IMG/VR virus record: IMGVR_UViG_3300025133_000306
Span: 1-37,519 of that record
DNA: 37,519 nt
Reading direction: 5' to 3' (one strand)
Origin: a virus
Part shown: positions 13,986-21,941 of the stretch, piece by piece
Layout of the letters: the number at the start of each line of letters is the position of its first letter
How positions within the stretch are numbered: position 1 is the stretch's first letter
Position numbers and translations under genes: made by a program
Notes under the pieces: generated by a model
Databases searched by the model: none
Seen by the model: only the letters and a program-made list of their open reading frames with translations
Told to the model about the DNA's origin: nothing

Positions 13986-14840
13986 TTACTCTTCTATCAA
14001 CTGCTCTTGTATCAAGGAAGAATACTGTACAATGTAGCCATAGTTATAATCGAGATCTGACTTATAGATCACGAAAGAAGAACTGTTCGAAGGCTCTTCT
14101 TCGTTGTTCTTCGTATTGAAGTCTTTGATCTCCATCAGCTTGGCGGGCTGTTTGAGTGTTTCATCATTTAGAATGTAAATGAAGTTTGTGTCTCGCGGAT
14201 ACGCAAGATTATAATAAAAGCGCTTCTCAAAGGCGCCCGTATCGAAAACCCCAAGTGTTCCTATTCTTGCTGTCTCAACTGGATCATCAGTCGTGTTTAG
14301 AATAGGTTGTTGTGATTTACAAAAGTTGATCATATGGAATGTTGATGCGACAACATCATTGATCTGATCATAATAGTTTAGAATGTTTGTCTCTGGATTT
14401 ATTTTCTCCAGTTCTTTATTGTCCATAATAAAGATCCTATCAAGCAAACCAGATCTCGCAAACTCTTGTAAAATCATCAGGGTTGCTCTTTGGTGAAGTT
14501 TCGAAGTTCCGTTGATTGTGTTTTCGTCAGACTTGATAAAGATAACAGTCTTGCTATTTTGTTTTACCTCGGCCATTGTGACCAAAGAAATAGCAGCCGA
14601 CTTTGAGGCTCCTGAAACAACAAAGAGCAAGTCATCATCTTCAGCAAAGTCCCGAAGCTTCTTTGCCCACCTTCTCTTCGCAGAAGTCATTTTCTCTTCC
14701 AGATCTTCTACTTTCTTTGCGGCAGGAACTTTATAGTCGCCTTTCTCCGAGAAGGAGAAAACCTTATAGTCATAATACTTTAGGAACTTCTGGGCTATGT
14801 TGTGACCAGCCGTCCCAATAGCAACGATTTTGTTTATCAT
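13986..14840 (-). CDS. Divergent FtsZ/tubulin-fold protein
   Basis: This 284-aa protein is not annotated by a clear signature but follows the FtsZ layout closely. Residues 4-20 (KIVAIGTAGHNIAQKF) match the first strand and GxGGxG/CN loop of FtsZ. Residues 69-90 (DDLLFVVSGASKSAAISLVTMAE) match 'DLVFVTAGMGGGTGTGAAP.IAE'. KTVIFIKS, the helix LMILQEFARSG and DRIFIMDNKELEKI match the next strand, helix and 'VIPNDRLL'. YDQINDVVASTFHMINF matches the helix carrying 'ADDVL'. The GTP-binding GGGTGSG loop is reduced to SGASKSAA, so nucleotide use is doubtful. The C-terminal third is unrecognised. Its ATG abuts the polymerase stop (TAAATG). It might form a filament or scaffold for DNA or replication proteins, as PhuZ-type phage tubulins do, but this is inference. 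Confidence 0.6.
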   Translation of the reverse strand: MINKIVAIGTAGHNIAQKFLKYYDYKVFSFSEKGDYKVPAAKKVEDLEEKMTSAKRRWAKKLRDFAEDDDLLFVVSGASKSAAISLVTMAEVKQNSKTVIFIKSDENTINGTSKLHQRATLMILQEFARSGLLDRIFIMDNKELEKINPETNILNYYDQINDVVASTFHMINFCKSQQPILNTTDDPVETARIGTLGVFDTGAFEKRFYYNLAYPRDTNFIYILNDETLKQPAKLMEIKDFNTKNNEEEPSNSSSFVIYKSDLDYNYGYIVQYSSLIQEQLIEE

Positions 14841-16025
14841 TTAGATCTCCCTCATTTCTCCAAGGTTTTTCCCAGCCTTTATTGAGGACCGGAAGTCACC
14901 GAAGCGAGTGTTAGAGAACATTGTAGCGATTTCTTCGATAATGTCAAGGTCTTTCTTGCTCGCATCAAGAATAATACAGTCGTGAATAATAAAAGCCAAG
15001 TCGGTTTTTCTATTATTTAGATAGTTTTGTATCTCAAAAGCCTTCTCCAACACAATGTCGGCTGTTGTTGACTGGATAACATAGTTGATCGCATGATCAT
15101 CGTCACATTCGATAACACGCCCAAAGGGTGTTTTTACATAATGACCGTGAAAATAGTCTTCTTTAATTTTTGTCTTGTCGTAAATCTTCTCCAAAGTCTT
15201 ATTTGGGGAGGTTTTACCGTATAGCCATTGGAAGGCTCTCTTTTTAGCGCTCTCGCGTTTGCTTACCCGAGTGAATACGTTCTTCATGTTCCACATATGA
15301 ATGTCTTCTAGGGGCTGTTCGTGGCCTGCTAGGGCCAACATAGTGCGAAGTTCGGCTGCGTTGTAATCAATCTCAACAAAAAGGTCGTTTTTTGGCTGTA
15401 ATGCTTTCCGGAACTTTGCGGGAAGGTTTAGAATAGGAAAAGAATGCGGTTTGCACGTCAATCTTCCTGTAACCGTTCCGTATGGGTCATACTGTATCCA
15501 CATATTTCCCTCTCTAACGCTCTTCAGCTTCGCTCTAAGGGCTTTCGTTGTGGCAAGACCCCCCGCGACACCAAAGTCAAAAAGAACTTCGTTATAGTTC
15601 ATCTCACCAAGCAGACGATGGATGTTTAGCATGTGGTCGTAGTTCTGCGGTTTGGAATAGTTGAGAAGGACATTCTCGGTGATTGTGTTTTTGATCTCGC
15701 AAAAGTCAGTCAAGAACGACTTGGGAACGAAGTCATAGATACACCAGTCATCAATGTTTAGGTTGACTGTCTCAAATGCGAGATTGAAAGATTGGAGTTT
15801 TTTCTCAATCTTGTCATAGATCTCGATAAACTCCGCTGGACAACATTCTTTTAGGGTTGCCCCTTGTGCGTATACGGACGCGATATTTATATCGTCTCCG
15901 CGCAGGAGTGGGTGATAGGCCCAGGTTTCGTTGGAAAGCTGAACGTTATCAAGATCTTCGAAATGAAAAACGCCATCTTGATAGATAGCGTGGCATTGGT
16001 TTTTAGAATCTAGGGTTTGAAACAA
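14841..16025 (-). CDS. Family A DNA polymerase, polymerase domain only
   Basis: This is the replicative DNA polymerase candidate. Only 394 aa long, it carries the three family A motifs: A at 220-230 (DYNAAELRTML), B at 257-270 (RESAKKRAFQWLYG) and C at 347-352 (IHDCII). TVTGRLT lies near 184-190 and TPFGRVI and the IQSTTADIVLEKA helix lie near 299-330. Residues 1-130 show no DxE or other 3'-5' exonuclease motif and no 5' nuclease; the latter is a separate gene at 10294-11289. T4 itself uses a family B enzyme, so this is a real difference. The start is a TTG with AGAGAG before it, and an in-frame stop lies two codons upstream. It is followed without a gap by the tubulin-like gene. Confidence 0.9.
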   Translation of the reverse strand: MFQTLDSKNQCHAIYQDGVFHFEDLDNVQLSNETWAYHPLLRGDDINIASVYAQGATLKECCPAEFIEIYDKIEKKLQSFNLAFETVNLNIDDWCIYDFVPKSFLTDFCEIKNTITENVLLNYSKPQNYDHMLNIHRLLGEMNYNEVLFDFGVAGGLATTKALRAKLKSVREGNMWIQYDPYGTVTGRLTCKPHSFPILNLPAKFRKALQPKNDLFVEIDYNAAELRTMLALAGHEQPLEDIHMWNMKNVFTRVSKRESAKKRAFQWLYGKTSPNKTLEKIYDKTKIKEDYFHGHYVKTPFGRVIECDDDHAINYVIQSTTADIVLEKAFEIQNYLNNRKTDLAFIIHDCIILDASKKDLDIIEEIATMFSNTRFGDFRSSIKAGKNLGEMREI

Positions 16026-16028
16026 TTT

Positions 16029-16112
16029 TTACTCTCTTGTGACAAATCTCAAAAATCTATTCGCGCTCTCTGTCTCAATAGGACTGAAAGCGACTCCCGG
16101 CGTTGACTTAGC
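16029..16112 (-). other. 27-codon coding-like continuation in another frame after the 402-aa gene
   Basis: In the +1 frame relative to the 402-aa gene, the minus strand from 16112 reads AKSTPGVAFSPIETES then ANRFLRFVTRE and a stop at 16029-16031. The frame is open upstream too (RTLRLLAA) but has no ATG. The peptide looks like real protein and fills the only untranslated gap before the polymerase. It may be the true C-terminus of the 402-aa protein reached by frameshifting, or lost from it through a sequence error or mutation. Confidence 0.45.
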
Positions 16113-17316
16113 CGCGGCGAGGAGCCTTAAAGTTCGAGCCGAAAGCAAGACGTTTGAGTTGTGATTGAGTATATCGCAAAGCCCGGGTGATGTCAACTTC
16201 TTTCGCGACGGTCGTCATTGTTTTTTCAATCTTTTGTTTTTCCAACGGTTCAATAGAAACACCTAATTCAATTAATCTTATATCAAAAAAAGCCTTAAGC
16301 CAATAAGCATCACTGTATTTTTCTTTAAACACCTCTCTTGTTATAGGTTCCTTGGGGTAGATTAACTTTGTAACCCTGCAGGTATCAGTATAAGAAACGA
16401 AATCAGGAAACAACTGTATGAGATTGCTATAGAAGTCAAACATTTTGTTTTTTAAGTTTTCTATCTCAGTCATGAATGCCTTTTGATAGTAGAAGGCATA
16501 AAAGTCGCGACGAAAAACAACACTAGTATCTTCTTCGGACATCTCTTCCCCAACCATGTATCCAATTGCTTTTTTCTGCATAATCGGAGAATTGAGATTC
16601 GCTATCAATCTCCAGGGTGCATTTTTATCAATAAAAAAGCCAAACATGTTTGCGCTCTGAACCATTAACTGGAAGTTCGGATTATCGAAATATTTCTCAT
16701 ATATATCAACTATTTTCGTGTTATCTTCGGCTGATATTTCTATGGTTAATCCGTTATGAAGAGAATTGTTAAATTTTGAAGAAATATATTTATCTCTTGT
16801 AATTAAAAAAGTATCTCCAATAGATTCAGCGAAAAGAAAATACTCTTTTATAAAATCATCAAAGTTTCTTATTCTGTCTACGCGTGAATGTCTTACTAAA
16901 TAATTCTTAATAAAAGAATTATAATTTAGATCCACAAGAGAATCATAATTGGATATGAAAACCGTATCATTATAACCCTGTTTGGGCTCCAATGTCACTA
17001 ACTCATTTTGAGGAAATGTAAAAACCCCTCTAGCGAGATTGGTTTTAACAAAGTTTTTCAATTCTAGAAAGTTGTCAGCAACAAAGTCTAAAGCATAAAC
17101 ATCTCTTTCTAAACTTTTCAATTTTCTTAAATCATTAATATAAAATGAATCCAAATCTGGATCATAATAATTAAACCTTGCCTGTCTTCCCTCTAGTGTG
17201 GAGTCAGCTAAACCAAAATTAAAAAAAGCTACATCGTCATAAATTATTTTATTAATAAATTTATCTGATAATCTTCTTGGATTTTTCGAAATATTTTTTG
17301 CTATTGTAAAAGCCAT
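16108..17316 (-). CDS. Structural-module protein of unknown function
   Basis: This 402-aa protein is not recognised. It is rich in aromatic and Asn/Asp residues, with repeated motifs of the kind FDDFIKEYFLFAE, DKYISSKFNNSL and FDFYSNLIQLFPDF, and looks mostly helical. The end is basic (KRLAFGSNFKAPRRG). There is no signal peptide or membrane segment. It lies between the baseplate hub candidate and the polymerase and is read with the tail genes, so it is likely a virion or tail-assembly protein. The sequence after its stop encodes a plausible extension in another frame (16029-16112), so the listed end may be wrong. Codon use is AT-rich compared with the hub gene before it. Confidence 0.8.
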   Translation of the reverse strand: MAFTIAKNISKNPRRLSDKFINKIIYDDVAFFNFGLADSTLEGRQARFNYYDPDLDSFYINDLRKLKSLERDVYALDFVADNFLELKNFVKTNLARGVFTFPQNELVTLEPKQGYNDTVFISNYDSLVDLNYNSFIKNYLVRHSRVDRIRNFDDFIKEYFLFAESIGDTFLITRDKYISSKFNNSLHNGLTIEISAEDNTKIVDIYEKYFDNPNFQLMVQSANMFGFFIDKNAPWRLIANLNSPIMQKKAIGYMVGEEMSEEDTSVVFRRDFYAFYYQKAFMTEIENLKNKMFDFYSNLIQLFPDFVSYTDTCRVTKLIYPKEPITREVFKEKYSDAYWLKAFFDIRLIELGVSIEPLEKQKIEKTMTTVAKEVDITRALRYTQSQLKRLAFGSNFKAPRRG

Positions 17317-17339
17317 GATTTAATTCGTCTCCCCCTCGA

Positions 17340-20300
17340 TTAATACATCCCGGGCAGTGCGCCACCGCCGGTGGTGGACCCTACTGGTGTGGCGTTGCCA
17401 TCTACGGCCGGATCTTGGTGCTTCCATCCCTCTGGCAGCGGATCATCGGGACCTTCAGCGCCAGTTGGCCCGGACGACGGCCGCGCCGCGAGATCGAGAT
17501 CGCCGCCGACGACGATATCAAAACCGCCCGGGTTGGAGAGCTGCGCGATCGAATATATTACAGGGGTCGCGCGGCCATCTCCTTGATAGACGCAGTTTAA
17601 GTTTGTTTCAAAGAGGCCGCTCCCAATATCATAACGATGAGTGACCTTTGTAACAAAGTAATATCCTCCTATTTGAATTAATTTTCCGAACATAGTAGCC
17701 TCTCCGAACGATTCGGAGCTAATTCCCAATGCTGATGTTGGGTTAAAATATATATATTGGGCTGGAAACATAAACGAGCTTCCGAATATTGTCATATCGA
17801 TATTATAAGGCTCCGATCTAACAAAGCCTAAACCAGATTGGGCCCTTATGATCGCTGCATCCCGCAGACCGGGGATTTGTAGCTTGCTAAAAGAAACATT
17901 TTTTAATACACCAAAGTTATTTCCAAACTCAAACCAATATATACCACGATTCATATCGAGGGTGCGCTGGGCGGAGATGCTGGGCGAATCGCTGATAGCT
18001 GGAATAGCTATCCCGGCATCGAAGGCTTGGAAGAACAAAGCAGGTCGTGTGCGGGACTGTGGTGTTAAGATATTATTAAGGCCCTCGGGAAGATGTCCGG
18101 GTACCGCCTCCTTGAGGTCCTCAACTAAAGGTATCGGGGTATCGGTAGTAATATATTGGTCTTGATATTTATAGTCAATCTCGAAACTACTAAAGTTGGT
18201 CTGAACTGTCGAAGGCAGATATTTAGTTTCCACTACAGCACTTAAAGCATTTTTCTGACAGAATTCCTCAACAAGCTGCTTGATAAAGTTTTTAAAGCCA
18301 AATTGAGTTCGCGTACGCAATACAATCTTATCCATAAAGAATTCTCTGAACTGTCTTAAAGAGATTAAAATATCACAAACATTTAATATATATTTTTTTC
18401 CTGGGTGATCGTCGTCGGGATTTGTTATAAAATCAGAATATATTATTGGCCCACTAATGAAGTAGGGCTCTTCGTCGAAACCTAAACCCTGATAGAAGCG
18501 CTCGTTTCTAGCTGCTTTTACCACGGTGTCTAGAATATCTCCCAATCTAAAAAATGGAATAGTATAATATTCATAGCGATCATGATCAAAATACAAAGAG
18601 GGCATGCCCTCCTCGGCCGTTCTGCCGAACAGGTCTCTAGCATCGTCACTATCGGCGCCGCGGAGCGCTTCTTCAATATCATCAATACCGAAATATGTAG
18701 ATATCTCGTTATCTCTTCCGGGGTTTAGTACTTCTATCTCAAAATTGGCGTTACTTAACGCCTCTGCATTATATCTTTGCAACAAGAGCCCTTCAAGCGC
18801 CTCGGTGTCGTGTTGGGCGAGCGCTTCGAGCGCGGTTTCGAGGCTGGTGGTTCGTTCGTCGACTATTAAACTTTTTTTTAAATATAATCTATATAATTTT
18901 GTATCTTTAAAAAGTTCATTTAAAAAAGAGGAATAATTATTTAAAATATTCTCGTTTGCGGCAGTATTCACCAAGGACCGGTCTAAAAGAGTATCCGTGT
19001 TTCTGCCGGGAGCGAGGTCTGCATTTGCTAGTTGTAAATTGATTAGGTCTCTCCTTTCTTGCTCATAGGCGTTAATAAATGAATCCTCTGAATTTAAAAG
19101 AGCTAAAACATTTAAGTTATCAGCATTTAATACAAAATCTAATCTTCCTATAAACTCAATATTTAAATCGAAAGTACCATCTTCTAAAAAGTTAAAAGTA
19201 AATTGAATTTGATTTAAAACATATTTTGTTGTTAGGTTATCTAAAAATCCCGCTAGCGCCAGCACTTCGGGGTCAGAGTGATTTGTGGGGGCGCTCCAGC
19301 CAAATTCTAAAACAATATCTTGTTTCCTTCCCGTAAAGTTTTCGGTGATTATCGAGCCTTGGAAAAAATCTTCTTCGTTGTTGATCGGCTCGTCGCCGGT
19401 GGCGCGTATATTGTAGCCGGCTAAAATTAATTGTAAAGGAGAATTGTCAGCTGCCGATCCGAAACTTTCTATGTCGTCTGGTAAGAGATCCTGCAGAGTT
19501 TGAGAATATAATACAACATTAACTTTTTGCAATATTTTCTCTGTACCGAGGGTATCCCCAATACTTTCTATGTCAACACTTTTAACTCCGTATCCTCCAC
19601 CTTTACCAAATGTTTTGTCGGTTATTTGCTGTAGTGCTCTGTCACTAAAAAAAGCTTCCAGCCTTATTGGAACATCGTCCTCGAACTCGTATGTAGAGTC
19701 TTCGCTGGACCATGAATAATTTCTTTTAAAAAATCGTATCTTTGGCGTTAAAGCAGATAGTTGTTTGGTTGATGCATTGAGCCAGTTTTGTGCGCCCGAT
19801 CGGGCTCCGAATATGGAAGGCAATGAGGCGTGATTTTTGTCGGTTATTTGTAATATATTCGCTAGTTCTCGGAAATTTCGTGTCCCCTGGCTAGCCGAGC
19901 CCTGGAGTTTTTTAATTAGTCTCGGTGTAAGGGTGGCAAGTATTTCCCCTTCTCGATTAAATAATTCACTAATACTTTCAACCGGGCGATCTTCTTCTCC
20001 GGTGGCCGATTGCGGTCCTAGAATAGCATCTCGTACTCTTCGCCTCCCGGCCGGTGTCGAGAAGACCAGTGTATCCAAGTGGCTCTGGAGCGTTTGCTCC
20101 GTAAATGCCTCGTGTGACTCGGCCGAGACCCAACTGGTGTTGACGCTGTCGCGATAAACCAACCGCCACATGATGACAATCCGCAGCAAATCCGGAAAGT
20201 CATTAAATCTGTCGGGCGGATCGGGCACTGGGGTGTATTCGAGGTAATTAGCCAACTTGGTGCTTGGTGTTGGTGGCGATCCGCTAAAACCTTCAACGAT

Positions 20301-20678
20301 ATTTTCGATCGTCGCCAGCATGCGCTCATGTTTGTGTTGGGCCGCGGCGTCATGACCCGTGAGGGACGGGCGCCCGGGTGAAAACCCGGGGGGTGTGTGG
20401 CTTAGGAGGCGTCTTACAAGCATGGCCAGGTGGCCATCGGGGCCGGCGCTGCTATCAAACGCGGTGTCGTCTATATATCCTAGATATCGAGTCCAATAGC
20501 CATGGAGGGCATGATCTAAATATATCCTTTGCTCAAGATTTGCTAAAAACCGATCATAAACGCTATTAACGGCGATGCCGTCTGGTTCGGGAACAGTTTG
20601 AAAGTTATGCAGCTCATTCCAAACTCCGCTCAGGGCGGTTCGGAGCTTTAAAAGATTTCGGCGGTATGGCAGACCCAT
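17340..20678 (-). CDS. Large baseplate hub/tail protein
   Basis: This 1112-aa protein is probably the central hub of the baseplate. The clearest clue is residues about 960-1060. FEFGNNFGVLKNVSF, NIDMTIFGSSFMFPAQYIYF and KLIQIGGYYFVTKVTHRYD, followed by a strand ending LNCVYQGDG, resemble the last barrel of gp27/gpD-type hub proteins, where the tail protein meets the spike. The N-terminal 230 residues and the last 60 are Pro/Gly/Asp-rich and GC-rich (SGPTGAEGPDDPLPEG), while the middle is AT-rich. Residues 380-560 contain a strand-rich domain (VLEFGWSAPTNHSDP). Its ATG overlaps the gp53-like stop (TAATG). No lysozyme motif is seen. The function is inferred from pattern and order. Confidence 0.65.
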   Translation of the reverse strand: MGLPYRRNLLKLRTALSGVWNELHNFQTVPEPDGIAVNSVYDRFLANLEQRIYLDHALHGYWTRYLGYIDDTAFDSSAGPDGHLAMLVRRLLSHTPPGFSPGRPSLTGHDAAAQHKHERMLATIENIVEGFSGSPPTPSTKLANYLEYTPVPDPPDRFNDFPDLLRIVIMWRLVYRDSVNTSWVSAESHEAFTEQTLQSHLDTLVFSTPAGRRRVRDAILGPQSATGEEDRPVESISELFNREGEILATLTPRLIKKLQGSASQGTRNFRELANILQITDKNHASLPSIFGARSGAQNWLNASTKQLSALTPKIRFFKRNYSWSSEDSTYEFEDDVPIRLEAFFSDRALQQITDKTFGKGGGYGVKSVDIESIGDTLGTEKILQKVNVVLYSQTLQDLLPDDIESFGSAADNSPLQLILAGYNIRATGDEPINNEEDFFQGSIITENFTGRKQDIVLEFGWSAPTNHSDPEVLALAGFLDNLTTKYVLNQIQFTFNFLEDGTFDLNIEFIGRLDFVLNADNLNVLALLNSEDSFINAYEQERRDLINLQLANADLAPGRNTDTLLDRSLVNTAANENILNNYSSFLNELFKDTKLYRLYLKKSLIVDERTTSLETALEALAQHDTEALEGLLLQRYNAEALSNANFEIEVLNPGRDNEISTYFGIDDIEEALRGADSDDARDLFGRTAEEGMPSLYFDHDRYEYYTIPFFRLGDILDTVVKAARNERFYQGLGFDEEPYFISGPIIYSDFITNPDDDHPGKKYILNVCDILISLRQFREFFMDKIVLRTRTQFGFKNFIKQLVEEFCQKNALSAVVETKYLPSTVQTNFSSFEIDYKYQDQYITTDTPIPLVEDLKEAVPGHLPEGLNNILTPQSRTRPALFFQAFDAGIAIPAISDSPSISAQRTLDMNRGIYWFEFGNNFGVLKNVSFSKLQIPGLRDAAIIRAQSGLGFVRSEPYNIDMTIFGSSFMFPAQYIYFNPTSALGISSESFGEATMFGKLIQIGGYYFVTKVTHRYDIGSGLFETNLNCVYQGDGRATPVIYSIAQLSNPGGFDIVVGGDLDLAARPSSGPTGAEGPDDPLPEGWKHQDPAVDGNATPVGSTTGGGALPGMY

Positions 20679-21004
20679 TATCCGTTAACCTCTTTTAAAA
20701 TATCATCCAAAGGAAATGGAATGAAAACTGCCTCCCCTACCATAAAATGCGAATCAGTTGGCTTTTGATTGTAAAATCCTATAACCCACCACTTCGTCGG
20801 ATCGCCATAATATGTATCAGCCAATTTTGCTAAGCGATCTTGTCTTTGCCAGATATGTGTCTGCACGGATAGGTTTAGACGATTAAGAGATTTAAATTTT
20901 GCTGTATCATATTGAATAATATGTTGCACCCCTCTCTTTTCTAGAACTTCATGATAAAGAGTGGAATTGTTTTTCAGTTTTGGTCTTGATGTATATCTAC
21001 CCAT
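20678..21004 (-). CDS. Baseplate wedge protein, gp53/LysM-like
   Basis: This 108-aa protein has a C-terminal LysM-like pattern: IWQRQDRLAKLADTYYGDPTKWWVI, a following YNQKPTDSHF and VGEAVFIPF. LysM domains typically read 'GDTL..IA..YYG....W..I...N.......G..I.IP'. In T4-type phages gp53 is a wedge protein with this domain and locks wedges into the baseplate ring. The N-terminus (GRYTSRPKLKN) is basic. It lies between a baseplate protein and the hub candidate, with a GGAG ribosome site and an overlapping stop and start with the hub gene. No enzymatic activity is expected. Confidence 0.8.
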   Translation of the reverse strand: MGRYTSRPKLKNNSTLYHEVLEKRGVQHIIQYDTAKFKSLNRLNLSVQTHIWQRQDRLAKLADTYYGDPTKWWVIGFYNQKPTDSHFMVGEAVFIPFPLDDILKEVNG

Positions 21005-21007
21005 TTA

Positions 21008-21928
21008 TTATTCTCCACGTTCCCAACCAGCAATCATGCGGGCTGCTTCGGCGTCAGTTCTTGTTCCTCTGCCGGGTGCGGTCAATATATCTGCGGCCGC
21101 GGCGTTGGCGCGATCGAGCCGGGCATCTTCGCGGCTCCACCTCCTCGTCGCCCGGGAGTTAGCTCGGTCGATTTTCCTTTCTGCGCGGTTGGCGCGGCGT
21201 CGACGGAGTCGTCGTTGCCTTCGGGACGTCCCGTCGGCTTCGTCGCCCGCGGCGGCCGCTTCTGCCGCGGCGCCGGCAGGTGTTAAAGCATCATAAAGCT
21301 CGTCGTAATAGATCTTGAGACTTTCACTGGCCTGACCATACCCGATTACGTCTACTGATTGTTCAGAATTATCGGGGATAAAGAAATCTCGTTCCGCTGC
21401 GGCGTCGAATCCCATGGTTGCTTCGTGGATTATTGTTAATCCTAAAGATAGATCAAAATACGTTGGAGCTATACCATTTTCATGATCCACCCACGCTTGA
21501 TCGGTGTCAAAAGAAGGGTTATAGTCTAGACCATCGATGGCACACACCAAATCCGGAATGTAGTTTGTATACTCTACTCTAACTAAAGGTGAACTGTTCA
21601 TTACTTGATCGTGGAACCGGTCGCTGCCCGCATATCGGGGATATAACATGGTAATTAATCTTCTTAATCTATCCTGATTTTCTATCATGCTGATAGCTGA
21701 ATTCCCAATGACCCTAAAGCCTATAGTTATTTTTCTTTGAGTGTTTTGAAATGTCATTATAGGATCCATACGACCATATACCATGGTGGGATTATAGTTA
21801 CTGGCGTAGCTGTCTTGAAAGGTTGTTACGTACCCGGGGAAGTTCACCGAATAGTCGACTTTATCCAAACGGGTAATTTTTAAGTCCGCGCCCTTCTGGC
21901 GGGATAGCCCAGCTCCAAAATCTGTCAT
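21008..21928 (-). CDS. Baseplate / tube-initiator region protein with Arg-rich tail
   Basis: This 306-aa protein probably belongs at the tail tube-baseplate junction, judged from its place after the tape measure and before gp53. Residues 1-215 form a strand-rich domain (KVDYSVNFPGYVTTFQDSY, RKITIGFRVIG, LVRVEYTNYIPDLVCAIDGL and THR-free beta strands to FDLSLGLTIIHEATMGFD). That is compatible with gp48/gp54-type or tube-like folds, but no signature is certain. Residues 225-306 differ sharply: Ala-rich, then RRQRRLRRRRANRAERK and further Arg/Ala repeats, from GC-rich DNA. Such a tail may bind DNA or an acidic partner, or be a recent addition. The ribosome site AGGAGG precedes the ATG. Confidence 0.7.
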   Translation of the reverse strand: MTDFGAGLSRQKGADLKITRLDKVDYSVNFPGYVTTFQDSYASNYNPTMVYGRMDPIMTFQNTQRKITIGFRVIGNSAISMIENQDRLRRLITMLYPRYAGSDRFHDQVMNSSPLVRVEYTNYIPDLVCAIDGLDYNPSFDTDQAWVDHENGIAPTYFDLSLGLTIIHEATMGFDAAAERDFFIPDNSEQSVDVIGYGQASESLKIYYDELYDALTPAGAAAEAAAAGDEADGTSRRQRRLRRRRANRAERKIDRANSRATRRWSREDARLDRANAAAADILTAPGRGTRTDAEAARMIAGWERGE

Positions 21929-21941
21929 TCTCTAATTCCTC

